From Heliobacterium chlorum (GTDB taxonomy: Bacteria; Bacillota; Desulfitobacteriia; Heliobacteriales; Heliobacteriaceae), in contig NZ_JACVHF010000008.1 in assembly GCF_014502795.1 (NCBI RefSeq), positions 1-64,000 on the forward strand: a DNA stretch of 64,000 nucleotides, written 5' to 3'. Below are positions 1 to 8,113 of the stretch, piece by piece. Position 1 is the first letter of the stretch. Every line of letters starts with the position of its first letter. The translations under genes were made by a program, and so were the position numbers. Below the pieces are notes generated by a model. That model was given only the letters and a program-made list of their open reading frames with translations. It was not told the DNA's origin and made no database searches.

Positions 1-1
1 T

Positions 2-79
2 CTTTCCGATGTAAGAAAAGTTGAGCCAGAAAAGCAAAAAACTGTTTTGAGATACAAGGTCAGGCCAAAGGTAGTATAA
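2..79 (+). CDS. 3' end of an unknown gene entering the window
   Basis: An open frame runs from the first bases to a TAA at 77-79 and gives 25 residues ending in KVRPKVV. The tail is basic and is followed by a long non-coding stretch, as expected for the end of a gene. It could be the end of a transposase or of any other protein. Nothing in so short a piece allows a family call, and the frame might be open by chance. Confidence 0.25.
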   Translation, partial: LSDVRKVEPEKQKTVLRYKVRPKVV

Positions 80-337
80 TATTCACCCAGCAAAAACTAT
101 CATTCTTGACTCAAACGCAACTTATGGAATTTATCGAGTCACATAGAGGCCAGTCTGCTCAAAAAAACGACAGGCGACTTCGTCCGCTAATCATGAAGGC
201 CAGTTTTTCGTCACGACCAACAGCGAAGTCCGCTCATCCATACTAGAGTCTACGTTCGACCACTTATAAAGCGAGGGTTCTTTAATCTCACGACCGTCGC
301 TTATTTGGCGTGGGATTTTTAGTTATCAAAGAGCGAA

Positions 338-365
338 ACAGCCCCCTTACCGGGGGACTGTTGTT
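338..365 (+). terminator. Terminator-like hairpin
   Basis: ACAGCCCCC and GGGGGACTGT form a stem with one bulged T and a four-base loop, followed by TTGTTG. The stem is strong but the T tract is short. It may end transcription of the gene whose tail lies at the left edge. Confidence 0.35.
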
Positions 366-620
366 GACGACTATCTGATGGACTTTTTAATCGTGGGAGA
401 ATACACAGAACCCTTAGCCGGCCTTTATACTCAATTTCTTCAAACACCGCAAAATACTCTCGTTTGCAGCCTTTTTGTTTATGTACTCTTCCATTAAAAA
501 TCTTAGCGTTTTGTTTATTTTGGGTGATCGATTCATTATCCGGTAGACTGTTAAAAACAACGAAAATATAAACGATTCCAATAACTCCAAATATTAATGT
601 ATTTTTTCAATGAAACTATA

Positions 621-670
621 CACGGCAAAAAGAAAAAACCGGCGAGGCTGCTGTGCCGTGGTTGCCGGTT
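621..670 (-). terminator. Terminator of the diguanylate cyclase gene, with overlapping alternative stems
   Basis: Read on the minus strand, AACCGGC (670-664) pairs with GCCGGTT (643-637), and a run of T follows. It lies downstream of the gene at 813-2168 and is its likely terminator. A second inverted repeat, CACGGCA at 621-627 with TGCCGTG at 654-660, interlocks with the first, so the two stems exclude each other or form a pseudoknot. Confidence 0.5.
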
Positions 671-812
671 ATGTATGCACGTTATAGGAAACGCTTGAAG
701 CATTAAGACTGATGGGGCGTTTTTTAAATGTGTACCAGTTATCAATCTTCTTTATTTAATAAAGCGGCCTCGCCGATGGCGTCAGGTCACCGGTGGGAAG
801 AACAGAATTTTT

Positions 813-2168
813 TTATTGATACACGACTCTGTTCTTTCCCTCTTTTTTAGCTTTATACAATAAATCATCAGTACGTTTTAATAGCTCGGTTGACGATTCA
901 CTTTTTAATTGAGCAAGTCCTCCGCTGGCTGTAACCTTTAGGTCGTAATCAAGATTCATTGATTGAATTTTTGTACGTATTTTTTCTGATAGAGTAATAG
1001 CCTCTTTCAACTCGGTGTCGGGATATATTACTATGAACTCTTCACCACCGTATCTTCCAACAATATCATTTTTCCTTATGGCTGATTTTAGAACCTCAGA
1101 TAGGCTCATTAAAACACAATCTCCCGCTATGTGACCGTATACATCATTAATTAGCTTAAAATTATCTAAATCCAATAATAATAAACAAAGGTTTCTCCGT
1201 TCTTTTATCGCTTTAATAACTTCGATATCAAGAGAATTAAAAATAGCTCCATGATTTAATAAGCCAGTAAGACTATCCGTAATAGCCTGTGTATGTAATA
1301 GACGGTTTTTCAGCTTTAACTCTTGTTCGAACTTTTTTCTATCTGTAACATCGATTACAAATGTTACTTTTTTAGCTCTCCCATCTAAATCTTTAATTAA
1401 AGTAGCATTAGCATAAATGTATATTCGACTACCGTCTTTTCTTACTACTTCCCACTCTTCGGCCAGTTCTCCATTTCCAGAGATAAAGCTATCGTGAGTA
1501 CGTGATAAAACTTCCTTATTAGATTCCGTACATACTACCGTAAAGTGTTTACCAATTAATTCTTCTTTGGAATAACCATAAATCGAACAATATGCAGGAT
1601 TAACATCTTCAAAAAAACCGAACTCGTCAGTCATGCAAATACCGACCGGCGTTGAATTTAATATATTACTTGTTTTAGATTCACTCTCTTGTATTTTTAT
1701 CATTAATTTTCTGTAATCAGTAATATCTACCAATGTTATCATTATTAGACTAGGATCACCATTATTCATCAGAAAAGGATATGCGTTTACTAACACCCAT
1801 ACTATATCATTAGTGCTTTTTTGAAAGATACCTGCAACCATATTTTGAATTGGCTTTTTTTCAGCCATAACTTTACTAAATGGATACTCAGATATTTCTA
1901 AAGGATCTCCATCTGGGGATATAAACTTCCAATCAGGATCTGAAATCATTTTACCCCTTATCTCTTCTTTGTTTAATCCAAGTAAACTGGCAGCTTGAGA
2001 GTTACAGAATGCAATACTAGAGTCGGGGTAGTGTACAACTATTCCGCTATTTAATTTCTCAATAATACGGTAGTAAATATGGGTCAAGGTTTTGAAGAAG
2101 TTCCTCTCTTCCTCGACTTGTTCAAGCCGTTTTATCAATTCTTCTTTTGAGAAAAGTAAATAGTTCAT
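813..2168 (-). CDS. PAS-PAS-GGDEF diguanylate cyclase
   Basis: This is a cytoplasmic sensor enzyme that would make cyclic di-GMP from two GTP. A short N-terminal coiled coil is followed by two PAS domains, roughly residues 30-140 and 165-275, and a C-terminal GGDEF domain. The active-site loop reads GGEEF. The RKND motif five residues before it fits the RxxD product-inhibition site, so the enzyme should be active and feedback-controlled. There is no membrane segment. The start is the ATG at 2168, behind GGAGG with a 5-base spacer. An in-frame TTG at 2186 would add six residues but lies upstream of that ribosome site. It stands alone; an HD-GYP phosphodiesterase lies at 19.4-20.7 kb. Confidence 0.9.
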   Translation of the reverse strand: MNYLLFSKEELIKRLEQVEEERNFFKTLTHIYYRIIEKLNSGIVVHYPDSSIAFCNSQAASLLGLNKEEIRGKMISDPDWKFISPDGDPLEISEYPFSKVMAEKKPIQNMVAGIFQKSTNDIVWVLVNAYPFLMNNGDPSLIMITLVDITDYRKLMIKIQESESKTSNILNSTPVGICMTDEFGFFEDVNPAYCSIYGYSKEELIGKHFTVVCTESNKEVLSRTHDSFISGNGELAEEWEVVRKDGSRIYIYANATLIKDLDGRAKKVTFVIDVTDRKKFEQELKLKNRLLHTQAITDSLTGLLNHGAIFNSLDIEVIKAIKERRNLCLLLLDLDNFKLINDVYGHIAGDCVLMSLSEVLKSAIRKNDIVGRYGGEEFIVIYPDTELKEAITLSEKIRTKIQSMNLDYDLKVTASGGLAQLKSESSTELLKRTDDLLYKAKKEGKNRVVYQ

Positions 2169-2186
2169 ACAAACCTCCGACCTCAA

Positions 2187-2550
2187 TCATTAGGTTTATT
2201 TTAACATTATCGATTAATCTAACATAGTCCCTTGTTTATATCGTTCGTTAAGACTTAATCGGCCGTAAACATTATCACAGAATGAGCGGAAGTACGACTT
2301 TTAATCTAGGTCACTCACATGCATATCAAAACCGTACCAGATCAGCCTGGGATTTATCCAGGTGGATTTTCCAGCTCGTTCATAACCGGCAGGCTTTTTT
2401 GTATTAGACAATGTATTCGCATTTTGGGTGTAAAAAAAGTTTAAACGTAAAATGGCGTGTAAACTAGTAGGTTTAACACGCCATTTCTCATTATTTTGTT
2501 GGTATTGCACGTTTTGGGCGCAGTTACATAAGGCCGATGACCTTAAACCG
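2187..2550. other. Intergenic stretch of about 360 bases
   Basis: No gene is supported here. A 100-codon frame on the minus strand (2301-2603) overlaps the real small gene at 2551-2769, runs through a terminator hairpin and resembles nothing. A weak hairpin (CCTGG / CCAGG near 2346-2361) is also present. Confidence 0.45.
2450..2486 (-). terminator. Terminator of the small gene at 2551-2769
   Basis: AAATGGCGTGT (2450-2460) pairs perfectly with ACACGCCATTT (2476-2486), extended inward by AAAC/GTTT. On the minus strand the stem is followed by TTACGTTTAAAC, so the U tract is weak. It lies about 65 bases past the stop of the gene upstream. Confidence 0.55.
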
Positions 2551-2769
2551 TTACGATCTACGTTCAAGTAGTGTCGCAAAAAACAAACCTGCGGCTTCTT
2601 CAACAGTCATACCTGTCTTTTCCGAATAAACTTTTGCCGCATCTTCCAGTTGATCGACAGTGGTCTTGCCGAAGACAATCCAAATATGCTCGTTGTTCCC
2701 CTTCAGAAACTCATGATTTTTGGACAATCCGGAATCGACAACTTGATTCATAAAATCTCGGTTAAGCAT
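2551..2769 (-). CDS. Small hypothetical protein (72 aa)
   Basis: I do not recognise this protein. It begins MLNRDFMNQVV and is acidic and helical. The middle resembles the regular spacing of a small helical bundle (DQLEDAAKVYSEKTG). No Cys motif, signal peptide or membrane segment is seen. The ATG at 2769 is chosen because AGGAG lies 7 bases upstream; a GTG two codons earlier sits too close to it. A strong hairpin follows the stop. The good ribosome site plus the terminator make a real gene likely. Confidence 0.6.
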   Translation of the reverse strand: MLNRDFMNQVVDSGLSKNHEFLKGNNEHIWIVFGKTTVDQLEDAAKVYSEKTGMTVEEAAGLFFATLLERRS

Positions 2770-2962
2770 ACACACTCTCCTACCGGGACGATTATCCCTA
2801 TTTTTATTCCGTTATCATATAAATACGCTTCTTGTTCGTTAAAAATAACATGAACTGGTTATTCATTTGAAAAAAAGCCCTTTGAAGTGAGAGCTTTACA
2901 TGGAAGTAACGCTAATTATCGTTCCTGTACGCACGAATTAATCAATCAATTTTTGATATGTT

Positions 2963-2976
2963 GGGACTAAAGTCCC
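2963..2976. promoter_or_regulatory. Palindrome GGGACT-AA-AGTCCC upstream of the STAS gene
   Basis: Two six-base arms flank an AA centre, 66 bases before the STAS start codon. An AT-rich TATAAC follows at about 2991-2996, which could be a -10 box. The position and symmetry suit a dimeric regulator or the base of a small hairpin. The cognate factor is unknown. Confidence 0.35.
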
Positions 2977-3041
2977 GAATTGTGTTAAGATATAACTAGG
3001 ACATCATTGTTTTAGCATAATTAAAATGAGGAGAGTTGAAC

Positions 3042-3428
3042 ATGTGTTCATCTACTCGAAACGAAATTACCCAAACTTGCTTAAGGCCGGAAGGAAAATC
3101 ATCTTGCTGCGTATTTACCCGTATAGATATACTAACAGAAGAGAACCAACTTGTGGTAAAACCGAAAGTTTCTTTAGACATCATAAACATCAACTATTTT
3201 TGTTCGTCTTTTTATGACCATTTATATTTGCTATTGCTCAACAGAAAAACCATCATATTTGACTTATCCACCATTCGTTATATTGATTCTACAGGTATTA
3301 GCTTATTACTAAAAGTCTATCTTTCTACTCAAAGCCTCGGAGTTTCTTTTTACATAGTCAATACGTCGGTTTTAGTTTTAGAGATATTTAAGATCGCAAA
3401 ACTAGATGGACTGCTTTGCGTAAAATAA
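3042..3428 (+). CDS. STAS-domain protein, anti-anti-sigma-factor type
   Basis: A single STAS domain of about 128 residues. The segment IIFDLSTIRYIDSTGISLLL is the family core, and the Ser of IDSTG is where partner-switching kinases phosphorylate SpoIIAA-like proteins. Such proteins bind an anti-sigma factor or kinase and release its target. The first 30 residues are Cys- and Ser-rich and unlike a usual STAS start. ATG at 3042 has AGGAG 8 bases upstream. No partner kinase or sigma factor is adjacent, so the partner is unknown. The gene is AT-rich and isolated, followed by a convergent gene and a long inverted repeat. Confidence 0.8.
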   Translation: MCSSTRNEITQTCLRPEGKSSCCVFTRIDILTEENQLVVKPKVSLDIININYFCSSFYDHLYLLLLNRKTIIFDLSTIRYIDSTGISLLLKVYLSTQSLGVSFYIVNTSVLVLEIFKIAKLDGLLCVK

Positions 3429-3438
3429 TGCACTGAAA

Positions 3439-3534
3439 GAAAAAAGGACCTCGCCAATTGAGGCAAGATCGTTGTGTTCATGATCAGGTTCTTCATTGTC
3501 ACAAATAAAATTATGTATAGACGGTCCTTTTTTC
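3439..3534. repeat. 12-bp perfect inverted repeat enclosing 72 bases
   Basis: GAAAAAAGGACC at 3439-3450 is repeated inverted as GGTCCTTTTTTC at 3523-3534. The T runs fit a bidirectional terminator between the convergent STAS and CxxC-protein genes, but the loop is far longer than usual. It could equally be a small non-autonomous element with short terminal repeats. It starts 10 bases after one stop codon and ends 12 bases before the other. Confidence 0.5.
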
Positions 3535-3546
3535 GGTAATTGTCTA

Positions 3547-4065
3547 TTATAGCACCAACCTTGGTTGGCGATCCTTAAAGGTAAATCCGTACAATAAATC
3601 GAGTTCCGCTTCTTCGATTTCATCAAACGTTAATCCCGCGGCTCTCCAAGCTCTCTCCGGAAGACCGGCCCTGGCTATGCTTAGTATAGCAGAACGGTAT
3701 TCTTGTTGACTGAGTCGAAAAGTCTCCTTATCCACAGTCCCCTCTGAATGCAATATATTAGATATGTGCCTCTGTCTCTGTCTCGATTCCCGATAAGCGG
3801 TGACAATTAACTTAGCGGTCTCAATTTCCTTTGGTTTAGCTATACAGGGTGTGTTCCACGCAGAGCGGCGACGTTCTGCCGCACTGTTTTCTTCACAAGC
3901 ACTACATAAGTTTTGCCTGGTTGATTGAGGCCACCAGGAATCAAGTTTGTCCCCTGCGCGAAGAATTCGTTGGCATTCGTAGCATCGGGGTATCCCTTGC
4001 TCACGAATTTGTTCAGCCGAACTTTGAAAAAATTTGTGCGTTAACATTAGCTGAAGCGACTTCAT
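3547..4065 (-). CDS. Hypothetical protein with two CxxC motifs (172 aa)
   Basis: I do not recognise a named family. CYEC near residues 28-31 and CSAC near residues 53-56 form a four-cysteine set typical of a zinc ribbon. The rest is helical and charged, with an Arg-rich stretch (YRESRQRQRH) that could touch nucleic acid. ATG at 4065 has AGGGGG 6 bases upstream and a good promoter further up. It converges on the STAS gene. No link to a pathway can be read from the neighbours. Confidence 0.6.
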   Translation of the reverse strand: MKSLQLMLTHKFFQSSAEQIREQGIPRCYECQRILRAGDKLDSWWPQSTRQNLCSACEENSAAERRRSAWNTPCIAKPKEIETAKLIVTAYRESRQRQRHISNILHSEGTVDKETFRLSQQEYRSAILSIARAGLPERAWRAAGLTFDEIEEAELDLLYGFTFKDRQPRLVL

Positions 4066-4106
4066 CGAAATCCCCCTGTAATAATATGAAAATCATGTAT
4101 GTTTTC

Positions 4107-4134
4107 ATCATACAATAAATTATTTTTGCTACAA
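4107..4134 (-). promoter_or_regulatory. Sigma-A-type promoter for the CxxC protein
   Basis: On the minus strand TTGTAG (4134-4129) and TATGAT (4112-4107) are 16 bases apart, about 40 bases upstream of the ATG at 4065. Confidence 0.5.
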
Positions 4135-4219
4135 GGGGTTAAAAATAAGATGTTTTGTCGAATTATGAATTACGGATTTGAGTTCAAACTAATTCCCGCA
4201 ATATTCATATTTTTGTATA

Positions 4220-4250
4220 AGTCTTAGGGCGATAAGCCTTAGGACTTTTT
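4220..4250 (+). terminator. Hairpin with T tract just upstream of a promoter
   Basis: AGTCTTAGGG and CCTTAGGACT pair with some G-T pairs around CGATAAG and are followed by five T. It lies in the divergent spacer and overlaps the -35 box of the next promoter. It might insulate that gene from read-through. No plus-strand gene lies close upstream. Confidence 0.35.
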
Positions 4251-4278
4251 GAATTTCTGCGTCGATATCTGTTATAAT
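4249..4278 (+). promoter_or_regulatory. Sigma-A-type promoter for the pentapeptide-repeat gene
   Basis: TTGAAT at 4249-4254 and a perfect TATAAT at 4273-4278 are 18 bases apart. The start codon is about 120 bases downstream, leaving a leader of roughly 115 bases in which I see no known riboswitch. Confidence 0.5.
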
Positions 4279-4403
4279 TGAGATGTATTGACATCTTGAA
4301 GGTAAGATTTTGGTATTCTCCGCTGACTTTGTCTTTTCCATCCCTAGATAAATCCCAGGTTGTTTAAGTTCACGATTACGGCGCTTGTTGATTTCAGAAG
4401 GAT

Positions 4404-5270
4404 GTGTTCGAATTGTCTAAACCAATTATAACTACTGGTAATCATGTACACAATCTGAAAGCTGACTGTGTAAATTGTTTTGGTTTGTGCTGTGTAGCAC
4501 TTCCATTTTTAAAATCTGTTGATTTTCCTTTTGATAAAGAAGGAGGTACTCCTTGTAGAAACTTACAATCTGATTATCGCTGTGGCATTCATCAGAATTT
4601 AAGAAGTCAAGGCTTTAAAGGTTGTACGGTATACGAATGTTTTGGTGCCGGTCAGAAGGTATCACAATTCACTTATAAAGGAAATGACTGGCGAGAGAAT
4701 CCCGAGTCGGCAAAAGAAATGTATGATGTTTTTCCGATTATGCAACAACTATACGAAATGTTATATTACCTAAATGAGGCTCTCAACTTTAAAGAAGCCC
4801 AGCCTATTTATCAAGAATTACAGAATGCTATTGAAGAAACTGAACGGTTAACCGAGCTGCCTCCAAAGTCAATCTTAGCCCTCAATGTACTTAATCATAG
4901 AGCGACTGTGAGCGATTTACTTATGCGGGCCAGTGAATTAGTTCGAGCTAAAGTCAAAAAAGAAAATCATCAACGCAAACAATTCAAAATAAATAAGGGG
5001 AAAAATCTGATCGGAGCTAAATTACGGGGTATAGACCTTAGCGGAACCAGCTTGAGAGGAGCTTTACTTATTGCTTCCGATCTTAGAGAAGCTGACTTAC
5101 GCATATGTGATCTTATTGGCGCGGACGTAAGAGACGCCGATTTAAGAGGTGCTAATCTATTAGGAAGTATTTTTCTTACTCAATCTCAAGTAAATTCGGC
5201 GATTGGCGATATTCATACGAAATTACCACCTGATTTACTCATTCCTGAGCATTGGTTGGCAGGGGACTGA
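4404..5270 (+). CDS. Cys-rich pentapeptide-repeat protein
   Basis: The protein has two parts. The first 70 residues carry a dense cysteine pattern: DCVNCFGLCC, then a lone Cys, CGIH, and GCTVYECFG. This recalls the YkgJ-like CxxC metal or cluster-binding proteins. After a helical middle, residues 200-260 are pentapeptide repeats (A(D/N)LRG type, e.g. GADVRDADLRGANLLG) that should fold as a right-handed beta-helix. I recall the same architecture in Firmicutes and actinomycetes, without a known function. The start is unsure: GTG 4404 lies too close to AGAAGG, and TTG 4413 has better spacing. Confidence 0.7.
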   Translation: MFELSKPIITTGNHVHNLKADCVNCFGLCCVALPFLKSVDFPFDKEGGTPCRNLQSDYRCGIHQNLRSQGFKGCTVYECFGAGQKVSQFTYKGNDWRENPESAKEMYDVFPIMQQLYEMLYYLNEALNFKEAQPIYQELQNAIEETERLTELPPKSILALNVLNHRATVSDLLMRASELVRAKVKKENHQRKQFKINKGKNLIGAKLRGIDLSGTSLRGALLIASDLREADLRICDLIGADVRDADLRGANLLGSIFLTQSQVNSAIGDIHTKLPPDLLIPEHWLAGD

Positions 5271-5403
5271 TACTGCCAACGATGTTAAAGCGGGGCGGTC
5301 TTTCGTTTAAATCCTCGAAAATTAAAGAACAAGTACGATTAACGGAGACATAGGTTGTTTATTCTAGTGTTTTCGAGTAATTCAAACATAATCAAACATT
5401 ATT

Positions 5404-5432
5404 TTGACATTGCTTAAAATCGATCGTAGCAT
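5404..5432 (+). promoter_or_regulatory. Promoter of the KimA-like gene
   Basis: A perfect TTGACA at 5404-5409 and TAGCAT at 5427-5432 are 17 bases apart. The leader would be only about 40 bases, too short for the c-di-AMP (ydaO) riboswitch that controls many KimA genes. Confidence 0.5.
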
Positions 5433-5477
5433 TAGACTTATCCATGCTCATCGAATAATATCCAGGGAGGAAGCAAC

Positions 5478-7313
5478 TTGCTTCGTAGACTGCTCATAGG
5501 GAGTAAACTCCATAACAGACAACTTTCACATGAGACGATCAATAAGCCAAAAGCCTTGGCCATTTTCGCATCGGATGCGCTTAGCTCTGTTGCTTATGCC
5601 ACCGAAGAGATACTCCTCGTTTTGGCTGCATTAGGTCAGCTTGCATTTCACTATCTACCGTCCATCGCTTTTTGCATTGTATTACTTTTATTAACTGTTA
5701 TCCTATCCTATACACAAGTGATTCGAACGTACCCAGAGGGTGGCGGTGCCTATTCTGTTGCTAAGGAGTTTTTAGGACCCACTTATGGGTGTATTATTGG
5801 TGCGTCGTTGGTTATCGACTACGTCTTGACAATCGCTGTAAGTATATCTTCCGGCACTGCGGCGATCACTTCTGCATTCCCCTGGTTATTCCCCTATACT
5901 GTGTACATAGCTGTATTTTTTATTGTTGTTTTGACAATTATTAACTTGAGAGGTATCAGCGAATCCGCAAATATACTCGCCTATCCTCCCTATTTATTTA
6001 TATTCTCTATGTTATCCCTACTTGTAACTGGAGTTTACCGTTACCTTTCCGGAGACTTTACACCCCAAGCTACCCCTATCGAGGCGCATACGGAAAATTT
6101 GGGAAGTCTCTTTTTCGTTTGGATTCTATTAAAAGCTTTCGCTGGAGGGTGTACTGCCCTCACCGGCGTGGAAGCGGTAGCAGATGGTGTCCCTTCATTT
6201 AAGGAACCGAAAGAAAGCAACGCGATTAAGGTATTATTTGCTTTAGGCGGTCTCTCTGTCATTCTTTTTGGGGGAATCAGCATTCTGGCCGGTTGGATCC
6301 ACGTTTTACCTGAACATGGAGAAACGCTCGTTTCTCAAATTGCCGAATTAGTTTTTGGCGGCAGGAATCTTATGTACTACTTTCTACAAGCCGCCACGGC
6401 AATTATTCTCATCTTAGCGGCGAATACCGCTTTTGCTGGTGCCCCTATCATGGCCGCTAAACTGGCCGCTGAGGGATATATTCCACGAATTTTTGCACTA
6501 CGAGGCGATCGCCTCGTATTCAACAATGGTATTTTACTTCTCTGTGCAGGTGCAATCAGTTTAGTCGTCCTATTTCATGGTTCTGTACACTCCCTCATCC
6601 CCTTATATGCCGTCGGTGTTTTTCTCGCTTTCACCATCGCTCAAATCGGTATGGTTGTCCGGTGGAATAGGCTAAAGCCTAAGGGGTATAAGTTGAACGC
6701 ACTTATCAACGGGATTGGCGGAACGGTTACTGGAATCGTTACCATCGTCATCGCGACAACTAAATTCATGGCCGGTGCATGGCTAGTACTGTTAGCGATT
6801 CCTTTATTAGTATTGCTATTTAAGAAAATCAAACAGCATTATTCCGATATCTCCCATGAATTGTCTTCCCAAAATCAGTCCCCTTATTATGTGGTGAAGA
6901 ATTATATTCTAATTCCCATGTCGTCTTTGTCTAAACCCGCTCTGAACGCGTTAGAATTCGCCAAATCGATGTCCAACGAAGATACAGATATAAGAATCGT
7001 TCACGTTTCTTCAAACCCAGAGACAGCGGAAAAATTAAGAAAAAAACTCGAAGAGAAACAGATCAACTTCGAATTAGTCATTGTAGAATCGCCTTATCGA
7101 GAATTAATTGATCCCCTTGTAAATTACATCGATAACTTAGAAAAAGATTTGAAAATCGGTGAAGTGATCACAGTGATCGTCCCTGAGTTTGTTACACATA
7201 CTTGGTGGCACTACTTGCTGCATAACCAGACTGGATTCCTCCTACGAACTGTATTGCTTCTAAAAAAGAATACCATCGTCGCTTCCGTCCCCTATCATTT
7301 AAAAGGTATGTAA
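5478..7313 (+). CDS. kimA: KimA-type potassium/proton symporter (APC superfamily)
   Basis: A 611-residue permease of the APC/KUP-like family closest in layout to Bacillus KimA (about 607 aa). It has roughly 12 membrane segments in residues 25-455 and a C-terminal cytosolic domain of 150 residues. Asp33 and Tyr40 in SSDALSSVAYATEE, Asp113 in SLVIDY and Glu231 in TGVEAV fit positions tied to potassium binding in KimA. It should import potassium with protons, and the C-terminal domain is where c-di-AMP inhibits in the family. The start is TTG at 5478, with GGGAGG 7 bases upstream. It could instead be another amino-acid-type APC carrier. It is monocistronic, with a strong terminator after it. Confidence 0.75.
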   Translation: MLRRLLIGSKLHNRQLSHETINKPKALAIFASDALSSVAYATEEILLVLAALGQLAFHYLPSIAFCIVLLLLTVILSYTQVIRTYPEGGGAYSVAKEFLGPTYGCIIGASLVIDYVLTIAVSISSGTAAITSAFPWLFPYTVYIAVFFIVVLTIINLRGISESANILAYPPYLFIFSMLSLLVTGVYRYLSGDFTPQATPIEAHTENLGSLFFVWILLKAFAGGCTALTGVEAVADGVPSFKEPKESNAIKVLFALGGLSVILFGGISILAGWIHVLPEHGETLVSQIAELVFGGRNLMYYFLQAATAIILILAANTAFAGAPIMAAKLAAEGYIPRIFALRGDRLVFNNGILLLCAGAISLVVLFHGSVHSLIPLYAVGVFLAFTIAQIGMVVRWNRLKPKGYKLNALINGIGGTVTGIVTIVIATTKFMAGAWLVLLAIPLLVLLFKKIKQHYSDISHELSSQNQSPYYVVKNYILIPMSSLSKPALNALEFAKSMSNEDTDIRIVHVSSNPETAEKLRKKLEEKQINFELVIVESPYRELIDPLVNYIDNLEKDLKIGEVITVIVPEFVTHTWWHYLLHNQTGFLLRTVLLLKKNTIVASVPYHLKGM

Positions 7314-7381
7314 CTGACATCCATGTTTCGTTTCTCACCTGCACAGGGTTGAAGGTGACGATAAAAAAGGTTCAGGAGCAG

Positions 7382-7425
7382 AAAAACCAGAGATCTCGTC
7401 ACTCGTGACGAGATCTCTGGTTTTT
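7382..7425. terminator. Strong bidirectional terminator
   Basis: A 16-bp perfect stem (CCAGAGATCTCGTCAC and its complement) with a TC loop spans 7387-7420, with AAAAA before it and TTTTT after it. It serves kimA on the plus strand and the 37-residue gene on the minus strand. Confidence 0.85.
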
Positions 7426-7453
7426 GAGGTATATTTGTATTGAGTATTTAAAA

Positions 7454-7567
7454 TCAAAGGGTAAGCCGGATGACGGTCAATACGATAGCTATGGTTACCA
7501 GAACTTCGACGCCTTTAAGGCGTCTTTCCAATTGTTCGGGATTTAATCCTTCTTCATTCCTACTCAT
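7454..7567 (-). CDS. Small membrane protein, 37 aa
   Basis: A short ORF with a charged N-terminal half (SRNEEGLNPEQLERRLKG) and a hydrophobic half (VEVLVTIAIVLTVIRLTL) that could form one membrane helix. ATG at 7567 is preceded by GGAGG with 8 bases of spacing, and the stop is followed by a strong terminator. I recognise no family. The ribosome site, the terminator and the clean split into a polar and a hydrophobic half are the evidence that it is expressed. Confidence 0.55.
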   Translation of the reverse strand: MSRNEEGLNPEQLERRLKGVEVLVTIAIVLTVIRLTL

Positions 7568-7687
7568 GTTGTCTGCCTCCTTGTTGTCGTCGAAACCATT
7601 GAATATTAGAAATATAGTTATTTTTAAGCTTACCCTGTCCCGACAAACTTAACAAAGGACTGTAGACCTAATTTATTTTAACGTTAA

Positions 7688-8062
7688 TCAAACCTTCTTA
7701 TCAATAAGTGCCCCTACGTATTCTTTAATTTTTGCAATCGTATCCAAAAATTCTTTTGGGGGAAACGTTTTAATCACCTTATCGTTCCGACTATCGTATA
7801 CTTCAACCATTAACTGATGTGCTTTTTCATGCCATTTGAAACGAATATCCGTGTTGATCGCCTGTAAAAAGGCATTTGTATCTTCCATCATTTTGGTCAA
7901 GGGATCTTTCTGATACGGTAAAAGTTGACTGAATTTTTCACTTTCTTTTTCTGCCGGAACTGTTTTTTCTACAGTATCTTGCTGGGAGGTACTGTTGTTT
8001 ATGTTGCTGACAGGGCCGGTTACAGAAAAAGTGTTTTGCGAGTTGACGCTAGATACGTTCAT
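7688..8062 (-). CDS. flaG: FlaG family flagellar protein
   Basis: The C-terminal 70 residues carry the FlaG signature: IRFKWHEKAHQLMVEVYD, then KVIKTFPPKEFLDTIAKIKEYVG. The N-terminal half is Ser/Thr/Gln-rich and disordered, as usual. FlaG proteins affect flagellar filament length or assembly. In many species flaG sits beside flagellin and fliD; here no flagellar gene is near, so it is an orphan copy. ATG at 8062 has GGAGGAG about 6-7 bases upstream. It shows that the organism is, or recently was, flagellated. Confidence 0.85.
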   Translation of the reverse strand: MNVSSVNSQNTFSVTGPVSNINNSTSQQDTVEKTVPAEKESEKFSQLLPYQKDPLTKMMEDTNAFLQAINTDIRFKWHEKAHQLMVEVYDSRNDKVIKTFPPKEFLDTIAKIKEYVGALIDKKV

Positions 8063-8113
8063 AACTATCTCCTCCGGCAGATATTCACAGAAAATGTGTG
8101 ATAAAACCTACTT

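Larger units (their letters stand above)
80..812. other. Long AT-rich intergenic stretch
   Basis: I see no convincing gene in about 730 bases. The only frame of any length, on the minus strand over 551-745, has no family resemblance, has no ribosome site and runs through a hairpin. The stretch carries two terminator-like hairpins, described separately, and is otherwise featureless AT-rich DNA. It could be a relic of lost or inserted genes. Confidence 0.5.

Noticed and set aside
2301-2603. 100-codon minus-strand frame
   Set aside because: Runs through a terminator hairpin, overlaps the better small gene at 2551-2769, lacks a ribosome site and shows no family pattern.
4153-4162. Spo0A-box-like TTTTGTCGAA
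   Set aside because: Single copy, not a full match to the consensus, and such 7-mers are expected by chance in AT-rich DNA.
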